Origin: Isoetes taiwanensis
Lineage: Eukaryota > Streptophyta > Lycopodiopsida > Isoetales > Isoetaceae
Direction: 5' to 3'
Length of the DNA stretch: 64,000 bases
Assembly: GCA_021234155.1 (NCBI GenBank)
Contig: JAJEKV010000026.1
Location: forward strand, 2,478,001-2,542,000
The notes beneath the pieces were generated by a model, which was not told the origin of the DNA, ran no database searches, and saw only the letters and a program-made list of their open reading frames with translations. Below, piece by piece: positions 30,775-43,591 of the stretch (the stretch's first letter is position 1; each line of letters starts with the position of its first letter). The position numbers were made by a program, and so were the translations under genes.

Positions 30775-32385
30775 GTTGAGAAATGCTAAATCCATCATGG
30801 GGATTCATATATCATGGTTAATGGTTAAAGAATAGAATGGAATAGAATAGAATGATTTTTATCGTTCACTGAGACCAATCGGCCTATGGGACCCAGAAGG
30901 AGCGCAGCAAACTTATTACTGTCCGAGTTAAAAATACCTGCATGAATCTTGGATCCAGGTTTTTTTCCAGTGGCATGACATTAGTCTGGAATTTATATCA
31001 CAACCTGATGAATTAGGTTATCACAACCTGATGAACTAGGTACTTGACTCTGTTGAAGCCATAGCAGCGGCTATGATCCAGAGTGTAGCCAGCAGGTGGA
31101 GATGGTTCAGAAGACCTAGTGGACACATCACGGGCTCTAGAAAAACACTAGTTATAAATTTCATTGTCATTATCCTGCCTTGGCTTCAACTAGTACGCTT
31201 TTCCTATAGGCTAAAGAAGCCGCAGATTTTAGTGTCTCTAGAAAGACACATGGACTCAAACAAGTACGTAATTTCAAGAGAATATGGAGCGCGAATCAAA
31301 ACTTCGGCATACTCAGGGTTGGTTTTTGCAATTTTCATGACCATACGATTGGAAATTAGATCATTTAACTGCGGAAAATTAATTAAGCTGATGTGTGCTG
31401 ACATGTGAAGAGGCATAAAATCCAGGAATTGTTGTAAGGGAGGTTAGGCAAGCCTGCTAAAAAACACAAATTATATTTATGTGCTCATATTACCACAGAT
31501 TAACTCTGCATGTTATTATGTCTTGTATCTTCTAGGGCACCATGCCCTCAAGATGTTTCATATGCAGTATCTAGAAAGTTTAATATCTACAATCTTCAGC
31601 CATTGGAAATGATGTAAGTAGTCAAATTAAGGGTGCCACCAGTTGCATATAGTAAATCAGCATTTTTATGGGGCCAAATTAAGGGTGCCACCAGTTGCAT
31701 ATATATGAAATCAGCATTTTTATGGAAGGCATCAATTTTAGTGTTAGTGGACACTGCATGCAACATCGTCTGCTTTATAAAAATGCCTTATAAAAAAGGA
31801 CCTAAAAAGGTAGCTATCACCGGCTACTGTTGAACTTATGTAATTTCTCAATTAATATTAAGCTTAAGGAATAATGCACTCTTTTAGTCTCGAGTAAGAA
31901 TCTTAAGGCCAAAACTAGAAAAAGCAAGATCTCGCATGAAGAACAACATAAAACAAACAGCCAGTGGCTTTCTCAATTTTGCCTATGAAAAAAGAAAAAA
32001 AAGGGGGTCTTGTAATTTAAAGTGGTAACACGTTATTAAGAGTAAAAAAGAGAAGCGACTGAACTATTATTTATATGTCATTAACCAATGGCCACAAAAC
32101 TATGATTTATATGACATTAACTAATGATCACGGGTTATTGACTTTCTGAACTTTGGCCAAAACCAGAAAAAACTAAGATAAACAACAACATAAAGTCAAT
32201 GGCCATAAATTATTGGATTTCTGGATTTTGGCCCAAAAAAAGGGGGGAGGGGGGTCTTGTAATATGAAGTGGTAACACGTTATCGGGAGTAAAAAAGAGA
32301 GGCTATTAGCTTCATATGCTTTACTTATTTTTGGGCTTGCAATTATCTGTTGTTGGAGCTGCAATCTTTACTGTCTCAAGGAGCT
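30775..32385. repeat. Segmental duplication, copy A (1.6 kb)
   Basis: Begins GTTGAGAAATGCTAAATCCA and matches copies at 34,421 (copy B, partial) and 35,307-36,912 (copy C, full length). Copy A's right end lies inside the last exon of the small secreted-protein gene. A frame on the minus strand at 31,204-31,416 (MKIAKTNPEYAEVLIRAPYS, YLFESMCLSRDTKICGFFSL) looks protein-like. In copies B and C the same frame carries a TAG where copy A has CAG. I do not recognise it. Confidence 0.9.
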
Positions 32386-33086
32386 GCTGGCTCTGAAAAA
32401 AGTCTTGTTGAATTATTTGGCTACCAACTTTCACTTCGACTGGAAGCAAAACTCCTGCAAAGACAAATGATTGGGATTGCACAGCCAAGTTGTAATAGTA
32501 ATGGTTAATGCCATTCACATTTCGACAAAATGCACCATTTTCTTGTTGATCAATTCTCCAATCCTTTCCATCGGGGCTATCTTTTGCTTGAAGAATTATT
32601 AATTTTGTCTGCAAAATTGTGGCATTTAGAAACCAATGGTTAGATTTCACAGAATATGCAAAGTTCCAAAAATTCTACCTGCCCTAGCCCTTTCTGCAAT
32701 GAATCAGATGTCCATTTTTCTACCGTGGCATTGAAGGCTTTGCGCTCCTTGGCACTTCTTAACTCAATAACTAAAATACATCACCAAAGCAGCATCAAAT
32801 TATAAATATTAAGCAAGTAAATACAGAGATATGTAGATATGTTACATGCTATTGAATACACTCAAATATAGATAAATGCTAGCTAGAGAAATATGAATAT
32901 ATATTGTATACTTACTCCCTCTTCCGTGTATCCCCGATACCTACATAGAAATCATTGCTTTTTCTTAAAGAAGCTCCTTACTAGAAAAAGAAAAAGAGGA
33001 GAAGGAGGAGGAGGAGGAGATTTGTCACTCACCAATGCAACAACTATGCAAAAACCAATCATGCCAATGATCTTAAACAACCGCAT
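32321..33086 (-). CDS. Probable small secreted protein, 3 exons, 141 aa
   Basis: Exon 1 (33,086-33,033) encodes MRLFKIIGMIGFCIVVAL, a typical signal peptide core, ending at GTGAGT. Exon 2 (32,762-32,679) encodes LRSAKERKAFNATVEKW and more, ending at GTAGAA. Exon 3 (32,608-32,321) encodes TKLIILQAKDSPDGKDW, a Cys-containing middle (AFCRNVNGINHYYYNLAVQS) and VLLPVEVKVGSQIIQQDFFQ, ending in TAA. All three exons join in phase 0 without stops, which supports a real gene. The family is unknown to me; the size and VxVxVG-type strand recall a cystatin-like fold, but the QxVxG motif is absent. It would be secreted or enter the endomembrane system. Confidence 0.5.
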
Positions 33087-33155
33087 CTTGTACACTATTA
33101 TTGGTAACTATTGTAGCTAGGTTATATATGTGCGCTTTTATAGCCCTTATACACG

Positions 33156-34277
33156 AATGGTATACGGCCACATGATTTATATAGTAGAGTGCAAGGGTCA
33201 AGGTTTGGGACTATAAAGTCTCACAACTCTGGTGGTTATATAGACTCTTGAATAAAATTAGGAGTACCATCCTTTTCGGTATTCCAAAGCATGGTACCTT
33301 ATATGCTCTTTCTTGACTTAATGCTTTCTTTTCTCATATGTCACTTTTAGTTAGCTTCAACCATCTTATCTTACCTTATATAAGTTTTGTAGGATGATTC
33401 TTTAGAACATTCTCGTAAGGGACTTGCAAAGAACACAAAACTAGCCAACGGGTAGAGAACTAATAATAACAACATCCAGTGGGTGGAATAAAGCATCATC
33501 ATGCATGTGGACCATAATAACAGGTAGAAGGGAACAACATCATCACTACTGAGATGGAAATAAACATGTTGCTGAAATCATAATATTATAGGTCATCATA
33601 TATTGTTTTATGGTATACGGCCACATGAATTATATAGTAGAGTTTTTTTTTTTTTTGATGAACGTGGACCTTTATTACTCAAAAGAATACAAAGAGTACA
33701 TGGGGGAACACAATATAGTAGAGTGCAAGGGTCAAGCTTTGGGACTATAAAGTCTCACAACTCTGGTGGTTATATATAGACTCTTGAATAAAATTAGGAG
33801 TACCATCCTTTTCGGTATTCCAAAGCATGGTACCTTAAAAGAATACAAAGAGTACATGGGGGAACACAATATGGTAGAGTGCAAGGGTCAAGGTTTGGGA
33901 CTATAAAGTCTCACAACTCTGGTGGTTATATATAGACTCTTGAATAAAATTAGGAGTACCATCCTTTTCGGTATTCCAAAGCATGGTACCTTATATGCTC
34001 TTTCTTGACTTAATGCTTTCTTTTCTCATATGTCACTTTTAGTTAGCTTCAACCATCTTATCTTACCTTATATAAGTTTTGTAGGATGATTCTTTAGAAC
34101 ATTCTCATAAGGGACTTGCAAAGAATACAAAACTAGCAAACGGGTAGAGAACTAATAATAACAACATCCAGTGGGTGGAATAAAGCATCATCATGCATGT
34201 GGACCATAATAACAGGTAGAAGGGAACAATATCATCACTATTGAGATGGAAATAAACATGTTGCTGAAATCATAATA
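33156..34277. repeat. Locally duplicated non-coding block with an inserted poly(T) tail
   Basis: 33,158-33,600 recurs in pieces at 33,611-33,836 and 33,837-34,277 (for example CATCCTTTTCGGTATTCCAA in each). 33,681-33,836 and 33,837-33,992 are a 156-bp tandem pair. No gene. Confidence 0.85.
33643..33712 (-). mobile_element. 70-bp LINE/SINE 3' tail insertion with 11-bp target duplication
   Basis: T14 followed by GATGAACGTGGACCTTTATT and about 36 more bases, flanked by ATATAGTAGAG at 33,632-33,642 and 33,713-33,723. Read on the minus strand it ends in poly(A), as does a 5'-truncated non-LTR retroelement. Its inner half was copied again at 33,837-33,870 by the later 156-bp tandem duplication. 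Confidence 0.8.
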
Positions 34278-36049
34278 TTATAGGTCATCATATATTGTTT
34301 TATTAGACTTGGATATTCAACATTTATGCATATAAAGGATAGTGATCATCTTGTACAGAGCACAACTATAGAGAAAATACTGAGACAACATCAAGTTGTA
34401 CAAAGGCCGATGTTGGAATTGTTGAGAAACGCTAAATCCATCATGGGGATTCATATATCATGGTTAATGGTTAAAGAATAGAATGGAATAGCATAGAATG
34501 ATTTTTATCGTTCACTGAGACCAATCGGCCTATGGGACCCAGAAGGAGCGCAGCAAATTTATTACTGTCCGGGTTAAAAATACCTGCATGAATTTCGGAT
34601 CACGCTTTTTTTCCAGTGGCATGACATTAGTCTGGAATTTGTATCACAACCTGATGAATTAGGTTATCACAACCTGATGAACTAGGTACTTGACTCCTGT
34701 TGAAGCCATAGCAGTGGCTATGATCCAGAGTGTAGCCAGCAGGTGGAGATGGTTCAGAAGACCTAGTGGACACATTACGGGCTCTAGAAAAACACTAGTT
34801 ATAAATTTCATTGTCATTATCCTGCCTTGGCTTCAACTAGTACGCTTTTCCTATAGGCTGAAGAAGCCGCAGATTTTAGTGTCTCTAGAAAGACACATGG
34901 ACTCAAACAAGTATGTAATTTCAAGAGAATATGGAGCACGAATCAAAACTTCGGCATACTCAGGGCTGGTTTTTGCAATTTTCATGACCATACGATTGGA
35001 AATTAGATCATTTAACTATGGAAAATCAATTAAGATGATGTGTGCCGACATGTGAAGAGGCGTAAAATCCAGGAATTGTTGTTGTAAGGGAGGTTAGGCA
35101 AGCCTGCTAAAAAGCACAAATTATATTTATGTGCTCATAAACCACAGATATTTATGTGCTCAATTATAGGTCATCATATATTGTTTTATTAGACTTGGAT
35201 ATTCAACATTTATGCATATAAAGGATAGTGATCATCTTGTACAGAGCACAACTATAGAGAAAATACTGAGACAACATCAAGTTGTACAAAGGCCGATGTT
35301 GGAATTGTTGAGAAACGCTAAATCCATCATGGGGATTCATATATCATGGTTAATGGTTAAAGAATAGAATGGAATAGCATAGAATGATTTTTATCGTTCA
35401 CTGAGACCAATCGGCCTATGGGACCCAGAAGGAGCGCAGCAAATTTATTACTGTCCGGGTTAAAAATACTTGCATGAATTTCGGATCACGCTTTTTTTCC
35501 AGTGGCATGACATTAGTCTGGAATTTGTATCACAACCTGATGAATTAGGTTATCACAACCTGATGAACTAGGTACTTGACTCCTGTTGAAGCCATAGCAG
35601 TGGCTATGATCCAGAGTGTAGCCAGCAGGTGGAGATGGTTCAGAAGACCTAGTGGACACATTACGGGCTCTAGAAAAACACTAGTTATAAATTTCATTGT
35701 CATTATCCTGCCTTGGCTTCAACTAGTACGCTTTTCCTATAGGCTGAAGAAGCCGCAGATTTTAGTGTCTCTAGAAAGACACATGGACTCAAACAAGTAT
35801 GTAATTTCAAGAGAATATGGAGCACGAATCAAAACTTCGGCATACTCAGGGCTGGTTTTTGCAATTTTCATGACCATACGATTGGAAATTAGATCATTTA
35901 ACTATGGAAAATCAATTAAGATGATGTGTGCCGACATGTGAAGAGGCGTAAAATCCAGGAATTGTTGTAAGGGAGGTTAGGCAAGCCTGCTAAAAAGCAC
36001 AAATTATATTTATGTGCTCATAAACCACAGATTAACTCTGCGTGTTATT
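34278..36049. repeat. 886-bp tandem duplication (copies B and C)
   Basis: 34,278-35,163 and 35,164-36,049 are almost identical; corresponding landmarks differ by exactly 886 (34,281/35,167 and 34,421/35,307). Each copy includes the same 121-codon plus-strand frame, which I treat as fortuitous. The duplication postdates the larger copy A / copy C duplication. Confidence 0.92.
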
Positions 36050-36912
36050 ATGTCTTGTATCTTCTAGGGCACCATGCCCTCAAGATGTTTCATATGCAGT
36101 ATCTAGAAAGTTTAATATCTACAATCTTCAGCCATTGGAAATGACGTCACAAGTCTAGTAAGTAGCCAAATTAAGGGTGCCACCAGTTGCATATAGTAAA
36201 TCAGCATTTTTATGGGGCCAAATTAAGGGTGCCACTAGTTGCATATATTAAATCAGCATTTTTATGGAAGGCATCAATTTTAGTGTTAGTGAACACTGCA
36301 TGCAACATCGTTATAAAAATACCTTATAAAAAAGGACCTAAAAAGGTAGCCATCACCGGCTACTGTTGAACTTATGTAATTTCTCAATTAATATTAAGCT
36401 TAAGAAATAATGCACTCTTTTAGTCTCTAGTAAGAATCTTAAGGCCAAAACTAGAAAAAGCAAGATCTCGCATGAAGAGCAACATAAAACAAACAGCCAG
36501 TGGCTTTCTCAATTTTGCCTATGAAAAAAGAGAAAAAAAAGGGGGTCTTGTAATTTAAAGTGGTAACACGTTATTAAGAGTAAAAAAGAGAAGCAACTGA
36601 ACTATTTTTTATATGTCATTAACCAATGGCCACAAAACTATGATTTATATGACATTAACCAATGATCACGGGTTATTGACTTTCTGGACTTTGGCCAAAA
36701 CTAGAAAAAACAAAGATAAACAACCACATAAAGCCAATGGCCATAAATTATTGGATTTCTGGATTTTGGCCCAAAAAAGGGGGGAGGGGGTCTTGTAATA
36801 TGAAGTGGTAACACGGGAGTAAAAAAGAGAGGCTATTAGCTTCATATGCTTTACTTATTTTTGGGCTTGCAATTATCCGTTGTTGGAGCTGCAATCTTTA
36901 CTGTCTCAAGGA
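35307..36912. repeat. Segmental duplication, copy C
   Basis: Matches 30,775-32,385 up to the word ACTGTCTCAAGG, after which the two diverge. It therefore includes only the last codons of the secreted-protein gene in a detached copy. Confidence 0.9.
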
Positions 36913-37330
36913 TTTCTTTTGTCCGACTCTCCCATAGAGTTTGAGATGAATTGTCCGAATTGCGGCCTCCATCTCGTGCTTCCTCGACTTTTTCTTCAAT
37001 GATATCAACTTTGACGGTCCGGGCTTTTCTTTGGGAGCCATCGGGCGAAAGTTTATCATTAGGGTTTTCCTCGAAAACCCGAAAGGGCGGGGTTTTTTAT
37101 CCCGGTGATAAACTTTCGCACGTTGCCTCCTATTTGCCTTTCTTATTTTACGTCGTCTTAAAGGGGCTTGGGTTGTTCCTATGGCAGGTCCTCTTTATTA
37201 TTATTATCAGTGGGTAATCAGATCAAATTGGTCGACTACCCCCTTACATATTTTTCAAAATGTTTGTATACTGCTGTGATGAAAGATATGCCTATCTAGG
37301 TTTTCCTCCTCCAGACGAGTCTCTCACCAA
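36913..37330. other. Non-coding block with a long structured inverted repeat
   Basis: 37,045-37,058 (GCGAAAGTTTATCA) pairs with 37,106-37,119 (TGATAAACTTTCGC), 14 bp perfect. Between them GGGTTTTC-CTC-GAAAACCC (37,062-37,080) forms a second perfect 8-bp hairpin. No coding region recognised. 37,307-37,331 repeats 30,279-30,303. Confidence 0.7.
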
Positions 37331-38141
37331 AATGTCCAATTTTCGAATATACTTTTATTAGAATCAGTCCAATTTTCGAATATACTTTTATTAGAATCAG
37401 ACATATATGCAGACATGTATGCGCTTCTATAAACTGAGCTTGCAAGCGCCCACGATAACTGATGCCCGACATCGCCAAGCATACGTTTCTAGCCATCATG
37501 CTTTTTATATATAAGTGATACAATGAAAGCGAGATTCAATAAGTATTCATAAATCTCTCGTAAAGTGAAGCAAACTACTAGTTTGAAGTTTAAGAATAGC
37601 ACATATTATAATTCCTGATTTCACATTGTACACATTAGACAATTTCTTGATTGATTCATGTCATCCTTGCACAGATATTAAAAGAATGGTAATGTTACAA
37701 AGCAAGTGAGGAGGAAGGAGAACTGCCCCAAAGAGACAGTGATACCTCGACACTCCACAACAAACTCACAAAAAAACTGCAACTCTACTGCTGTACAAAC
37801 CGACCATCACCATCTACAACACCCAAGAAGTCCCGTCAAATGGCAAACTTCCGCTCTACTAATCCCGGGAACACCAGAAAGCTTTGAAATAGCTTGTACC
37901 TGAGTCAAGGAATCAGAGAGGCTGCAGGCTGCTGAATCCCCTGAAAGATCCACAACCGCCGCCGCTTCCAAATCAGCCACACTAACCAAGCCACGCACAG
38001 AAACAAGGCTTGCTGCCGCAAGCTTTCGCCAATATTTTTTTGTCCCATTCAACCCATGGAATAATAAACTAATCCTAGTTTTAAAAAGCAAAAGTCAATA
38101 AATTTTCTTTATTGGCAAAAGAAATATAGAAGACAAAGCAT
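37331..38141. other. Non-coding flank with a weak minus-strand exon candidate
   Basis: A 33-bp direct repeat (CCAATTTTCGAATATACTTT) lies at 37,337-37,402. On the minus strand 38,091-37,905 encodes WRKLAAASLVSVRGLVSVAD and AAAVVDLSGDSAACSLSDSL before a GTACAAG donor-like site. This GC-richer piece could be an exon of the adjacent minus-strand gene, but I do not recognise it. Confidence 0.3.
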
Positions 38142-38456
38142 TTATGATTTTATTAAAAAGTTAATTACCTGGATTGTTTTTCGCACAAGATGCAACTGTC
38201 CACTAGGAATTTTTCTCATGTCTGAGATGGAAAGATCAATATGCTTTTTGATAAGTACGTTTAGTTTCCTGTCAAAGTAATTCTTATAGCCACCGCATGG
38301 GATCATTTCCGCATCGAATTCCACTTTGTACGGCCTTTCCTCCTTCAAACTGCTCTCACGGCACTCTCTGATAATCTCCTTAGATGGTTTCGTTGTGCTT
38401 TTGCGTAAGTGGATTTCTGTTGTATAGCTATGTTTTGTTTTTTTCCAACATCCCAT

Positions 38457-39376
38457 GCATTCAAAAGTTAGTAAATTAACTAAAATAGATATATATTAAT
38501 ATAAAAAGGAGCAAAAAACTTACCAGAACCCGCATTTCCATTTATATGACCACAAGATAGTCCTTTCGCCTCAATGCTTTCCTCATTTTGTTCGGGTCTT
38601 CAAGAAGTGGTTTTTTCTTAGAAGTATACATTGTCAAACAATAATATTCACTCAAATATTTAGCAATATTTAATGGCAAGGGTCAAATATCTTATGTAGA
38701 GAAAGTGGTTATGGAGGGCCGTCAAACAACGATGTTACATTGCATTCCCTTCTTTATGTTCTTTTAAGTGTGATGAAAGATTATACAACTATGATTAAAA
38801 TTCTTTTGATGTGCTTTTATTATATAATAATTCTCTAACAATTTCATAAACAATATAATAACTCTCTACCAATTTTATAATACAACTATGACTAAAATTC
38901 TTTTGATGTGCTTTTATTATATAATAATTCTCTAACAATTTCATAAACAATATAATAACTCTCTATGAATTTCATGACAATGCACTGACATTAGACATCA
39001 GGGCTAACAATCTATAACATTTGCAGACGCTGATTTGCACTGACATCAAGTCAATGGAATCAAAACAACAATCTAATATGTAGCAATAAAGGGTAGAGAC
39101 CATGATTGCAGGCTGACATGACACCAAGAAGACTAAGTTCTGGCTTTACGCCAGAACAATATTTGAAAGTTGGAGAACTCAATGCCAATAAACACTACTG
39201 GTGATCGCATCAACCAACTATAGAACATCATATAAAAGTCCTATGTACAGTTAAAGGGATTTGAACCCTGTATTATAAACACCACTGCATTATATCAATG
39301 CTAAATCTATCTGTATCCTACTAATAGCTTCGAAGCAAGGCTGCGAAGTTGCAAATGAACTGCAGGGTATTCTCTT
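38457..39376. other. Intronic stretch with a 97-bp tandem pair
   Basis: 38,784-38,977 holds two copies, 97-bp period, of a unit beginning TACAACTATGAYTAAAATTC. Otherwise nothing recognised apart from the ORF1 repeat exon at 38,524-38,616. Confidence 0.6.
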
Positions 39377-39469
39377 GTGAACATAGAACGCCTTGGCTGC
39401 CCACTTATAGATTATTTGGAAATACTCTTAGATCTGAGCTTATCCTATTGCAAGCGGAACTTTGTAATG

Positions 39470-39725
39470 CTAAAGCCAGCATTAGATGAAGCACTTAGAG
39501 TTTATAAAACAATAGAAAGTAGCGAGCATAGTCTAAATTGTGCTAACTGTTATTCCTTTATGATTGCGGTCATGCAGTAGATCTGATAACTTATTGCGCT
39601 CTTGTTGACGGTAAAATAAAAGGATGGATCAGGCTGGCTATCTGCCTGATGTTGCTGCATATACAACGCTAAGCCATGGCTTTTGCAAGGCTAATAAAAT
39701 GCATAAGGCACGGAATACAATGAAG
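39470..39725 (+). pseudogene. PPR (pentatricopeptide repeat) gene fragment
   Basis: 39,624-39,725 encodes MDQAGYLPDVAAYTTLSHGF then CKANKMHKARNTMK, a nearly complete 35-residue PPR motif (x-M-x-x-A-G-x-x-P-D-V-x-x-Y-x-T-L-x-x-G-x-C-K). Just upstream in another frame, DEALRVYKTIESSEHSLN resembles part of a preceding repeat. There are stops between the pieces and no start. It lies on the opposite strand within an intron of the ORF1-type gene, as expected for a host gene piece picked up by the transposon. PPR proteins bind organellar RNA. Confidence 0.65.
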
Positions 39726-40039
39726 ATAATATGGCAAATGCAATCAAAAGAATCACATTTGAGATATCAAAGCAAGGTGGTCTGAACATGACTCTGGGGT
39801 TTGTCCTCATGTGGATCAGAACATCAGCAACAAAGTTTATTGGCAGAGGAAAAAATGGACTACACAAATAAAGGACTAAACAAATAAATAATCTCAAAGA
39901 AGAGCATAGCAACTTACAAGTAGTCCCATTTCCATTTATTTGACCGCAAGAAAGTTCCTTTCCTTGTGCATTTGATTCATTCTGCCTGGAGATGCTTCGC
40001 TTTTGTTTTTTATCTGATGCAAGAACGATTCCTAATCTT

Positions 40040-41049
40040 TACCATCTTACTTGTAAACTACTAGAGAAAACAATATAGCAAAGCAAAAAGGCAATACAAC
40101 CATATTAAATAAGCAGTCAAACAATCTACCATATCAAACACCATCTCATACTGTTATAATTATCTACCTTACGCTGTCTAATCTATGAACCTAACAACCA
40201 TATTTATGCATGCAAGATCTACAATACCCATATGTAGGCAATTTATGATTCTTGTTGATGATGTTCTGAAAGGAAGATTCTACAGCGGCCAAACTAAAAA
40301 CAAAACTCACTATCCAACAGAATATTCAGCGATACGCTATAGAAAAGAGCGAATGCAAAGGGATGATTCAGATTTAAATTTTTTGGCTTGGACCATGTGG
40401 ATTGCAATTCTATGCGACGGAGATTTCTGTAATAATCCCATGGAGCAAAACCAATTGTTCGGCATAACAGAAGCTGCTGGACAGATTGTTTCAAAGCAAG
40501 GATGCAACTCTGTCTCAGATCTACTATTATCTCTATCCTAGCTTTTATTAGTGACAAAATCTGATATAAAATCTGAACGTGGTGTTAGATATCCTAGTTC
40601 ACTACGTAATTGCTAATGCAACTCCTCTAATTTATTTGTTTATACACCCATATAGTGTCACAGCCAAGCTGGATATGTGTTGCATTTGTATCTCAAATGG
40701 TTGGGATAGATAGAAGCTTGGTCAGTACTATAAAGGCAACAAGTGGAGACTTTGAAAACAAGAGAAAGGTGTCCAGTGACTTTTGAAATATCTAATATTA
40801 TGTCTTAGCTTGCAAGTTCCAAGATTTGATTTCAAATGGCCAGTTCTATTGCAAGACTGGGCTACATCATCCTTGCTTATCAGGGCTTGACACTGTGAGG
40901 ATGTGTACAGACTGTTACCAGGCTCAACAACCATAATCTTGAACTGTTACCAGACTTCAAATCTTTACTAGGAACTAGAGATCATCGCATATATAGCAAA
41001 TTTGTCTCTGTGATAAGGTAGCCCATCTATTTGTACATAACATTTCATG
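40040..41049. other. Intronic stretch without recognised genes
   Basis: Contains a 118-codon plus-strand frame (40,185-40,541), low in family signal and without splice support. I do not call it a gene. Confidence 0.4.
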
Positions 41050-41225
41050 AATCCCAAGCCTGTTAGCAATTCTGACCAAACGCAGCACAGATATGTCTAT
41101 GGGATGTTAATACTGCGCCCAAAGGCAGCCGTGTTCTTGAGGCACAGCAAAATATTTCAGGTTCACAATGGAGTTGTTGAAGATGTTGTATGGCATGCTG
41201 GAATATCACACCACCAGTTGTTGAT
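41050..41225 (+). pseudogene. MSI1/FVE-type WD40 histone-binding protein fragment, copy 1
   Basis: Encodes AAQICLWDVNTAPKGSRVLE then, after a frame change, KIFQVHNGVVEDVVWHA. This matches the plant RBBP4/MSI1 family WD40 block (QICLWDINA..., I-F-x-V-H-x-G-V-V-E-D-V-A-W-H). One WD repeat is left and the frame is broken. Opposite strand to the surrounding ORF1-type gene. Full-length relatives bind histone H4 in PRC2, HDAC and CAF-1 complexes. Confidence 0.8.
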
Positions 41226-41997
41226 GTCGCGGTCTAGTAATTGTTCAGGGAGGTTGAATGTGCTTTGGCAGCTCGTTTATCACCAAAAACTTAGGCATGA
41301 CGAGTTTGGAGAATATATCCAAAGGGAATTGTATATCCAAGTTTTTACACTGGTAACCATTTTAAATATTTTCAAAGGGGTAGTATTAGTAGAGTCAACA
41401 TCAAAAAATTCCTTCACCAAACCATCATTTACAATACTGAGATCATCAATATCTTGGAAGCAAAGTTGGAGGAGGAACTGGGGCTCTGGGTTGAACATGT
41501 GGGAAAAAGGCATTCTTGATGGCAATAGGAGAGGCATTAAGGTGGCTTTGTGAGTAGCAGGGATTTGGAAATGAACTGGGAAGACTGGAGAGATGGGTGC
41601 ATCTTCTTCTTGGTCTTGGTTGGTTACCAACTCATTGTCATCTTCAGTGGCCAAAACTCAATTGTCAAATGCAAGAGAAGGGTCTGCTCTAGCATTTAGG
41701 ACTAGAACATCTGGTCTAAACCTCTGTCAATCCTCTTGGAGTCTGTCTGCCTCTTGCATCACTAGCTATGGTCCTCACTGGACCATAGATGAAAACTAGA
41801 TCAAGACCTATATTATTCCAAGGCATACGAGAAGGTGAACCTATATTATATTGAAAGTAGTGTTATAAAGCAAATAACCATGAGACCAAAACATTTAATG
41901 ATCCCAAAGGATCCTTATATGGTAATAGGAACTCTATATGTCATTATATACTGCCCCATCTAGGAGTCGTAGCTGACAGATGCCATAAATGATAAAA
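41226..41997. other. Stretch between WD40 fragments
   Basis: A minus-strand frame (41,654-41,280, MATEDDNELVTNQDQEEDAP) is open for 124 codons but unrecognised. Nothing else is supported. Confidence 0.35.
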
Positions 41998-42706
<709 letters not shown>

Positions 42707-43591
42707 AGGTAGTTTCATTTCCATCACCCTCTGCTCTGGTGTTTGATCCATTGTGCTTGGAAGAAGGCATGCTTCCCCTATGGCTTTTAGCTGGTCCAAG
42801 AACAATTCCAAATCAATGCCCATCTATGAACAAGCTTCTAAACTACAGGAAGCAATTGGACTTAGCAAGCATTGTGTTTGTGTAACGCAACAATGAAGGT
42901 AACGTATAAATTTTCCAGTCATTGATTGGCTCTAATATACTGTTGTCTACATCAGAATTACGTTTCAAAATAAGGGCAAAACAACTTACAAGTATTCTTA
43001 CTTCCATTTAATAGACTGCAACGTAGTTTCTCTCCTCCTGTGTTTGGTTCATTCTGCCTGGAAGTAGGAATGCTTCCACTGTGTTTTTGAACTGGTCCAG
43101 GAACAAAACAATAACAATCAGATTACCAGACTAGGCCTACTAAAGAAAATTCGAATTTGTGTTCTAATATCCCATAAAACAAGATATATAAAAGATAAGT
43201 GAAACAACAAATAAAAAACAAAATACAAACCGCGTTTGGGCATTTACATATACTTACCAAATATAGAAATAAAATTAATTATATCCAAGGAAGAGAAAAA
43301 ACTTACTTCTTTCATTCCTCTGGCCGTCTATATGCTCCTCATCCTGCCTCTCTGACAAGGAATGCTTTCATATGCTTCAATACTTTTCCTCATAAGAATA
43401 GTTTTCTTTGTACGAGGCTTCTTTCCCTGCAAAATAGGTCGTCTTGGAGCTGGGGAAGATACCTCTTTATCAAGGCTTTCTTCATCTCCATCTCCAGAGT
43501 CTCCATCTTCTATCCTCATAAGGAAATCTTCATCTTCTGTCTCAGGTTCCGAGCTTGAATAGTCCATTGATTTTTTATCTTTAAAATCCAT

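Noticed and set aside
34690-35941. Identical 121-codon plus-strand frames in the duplicated units (34,690-35,055; 35,576-35,941), also partly at 31,073
   Set aside because: Their identity is explained by the recent 886-bp tandem duplication. The start differs in copy A because of an indel. No splice or family support; the minus-strand frame looks more protein-like.
37331-37600. CACTA terminus near 'ACTACTAGT' at about 37,575 as the left end of the CACTA element
   Set aside because: No matching inverted repeat is in the window and no 3-bp TSD could be confirmed; the true left end is undetermined.
39241-39320. tRNA-like T-arm text (GGGATTTGAACCC) near 39,255
   Set aside because: No matching acceptor stem, anticodon arm or D-arm around it.
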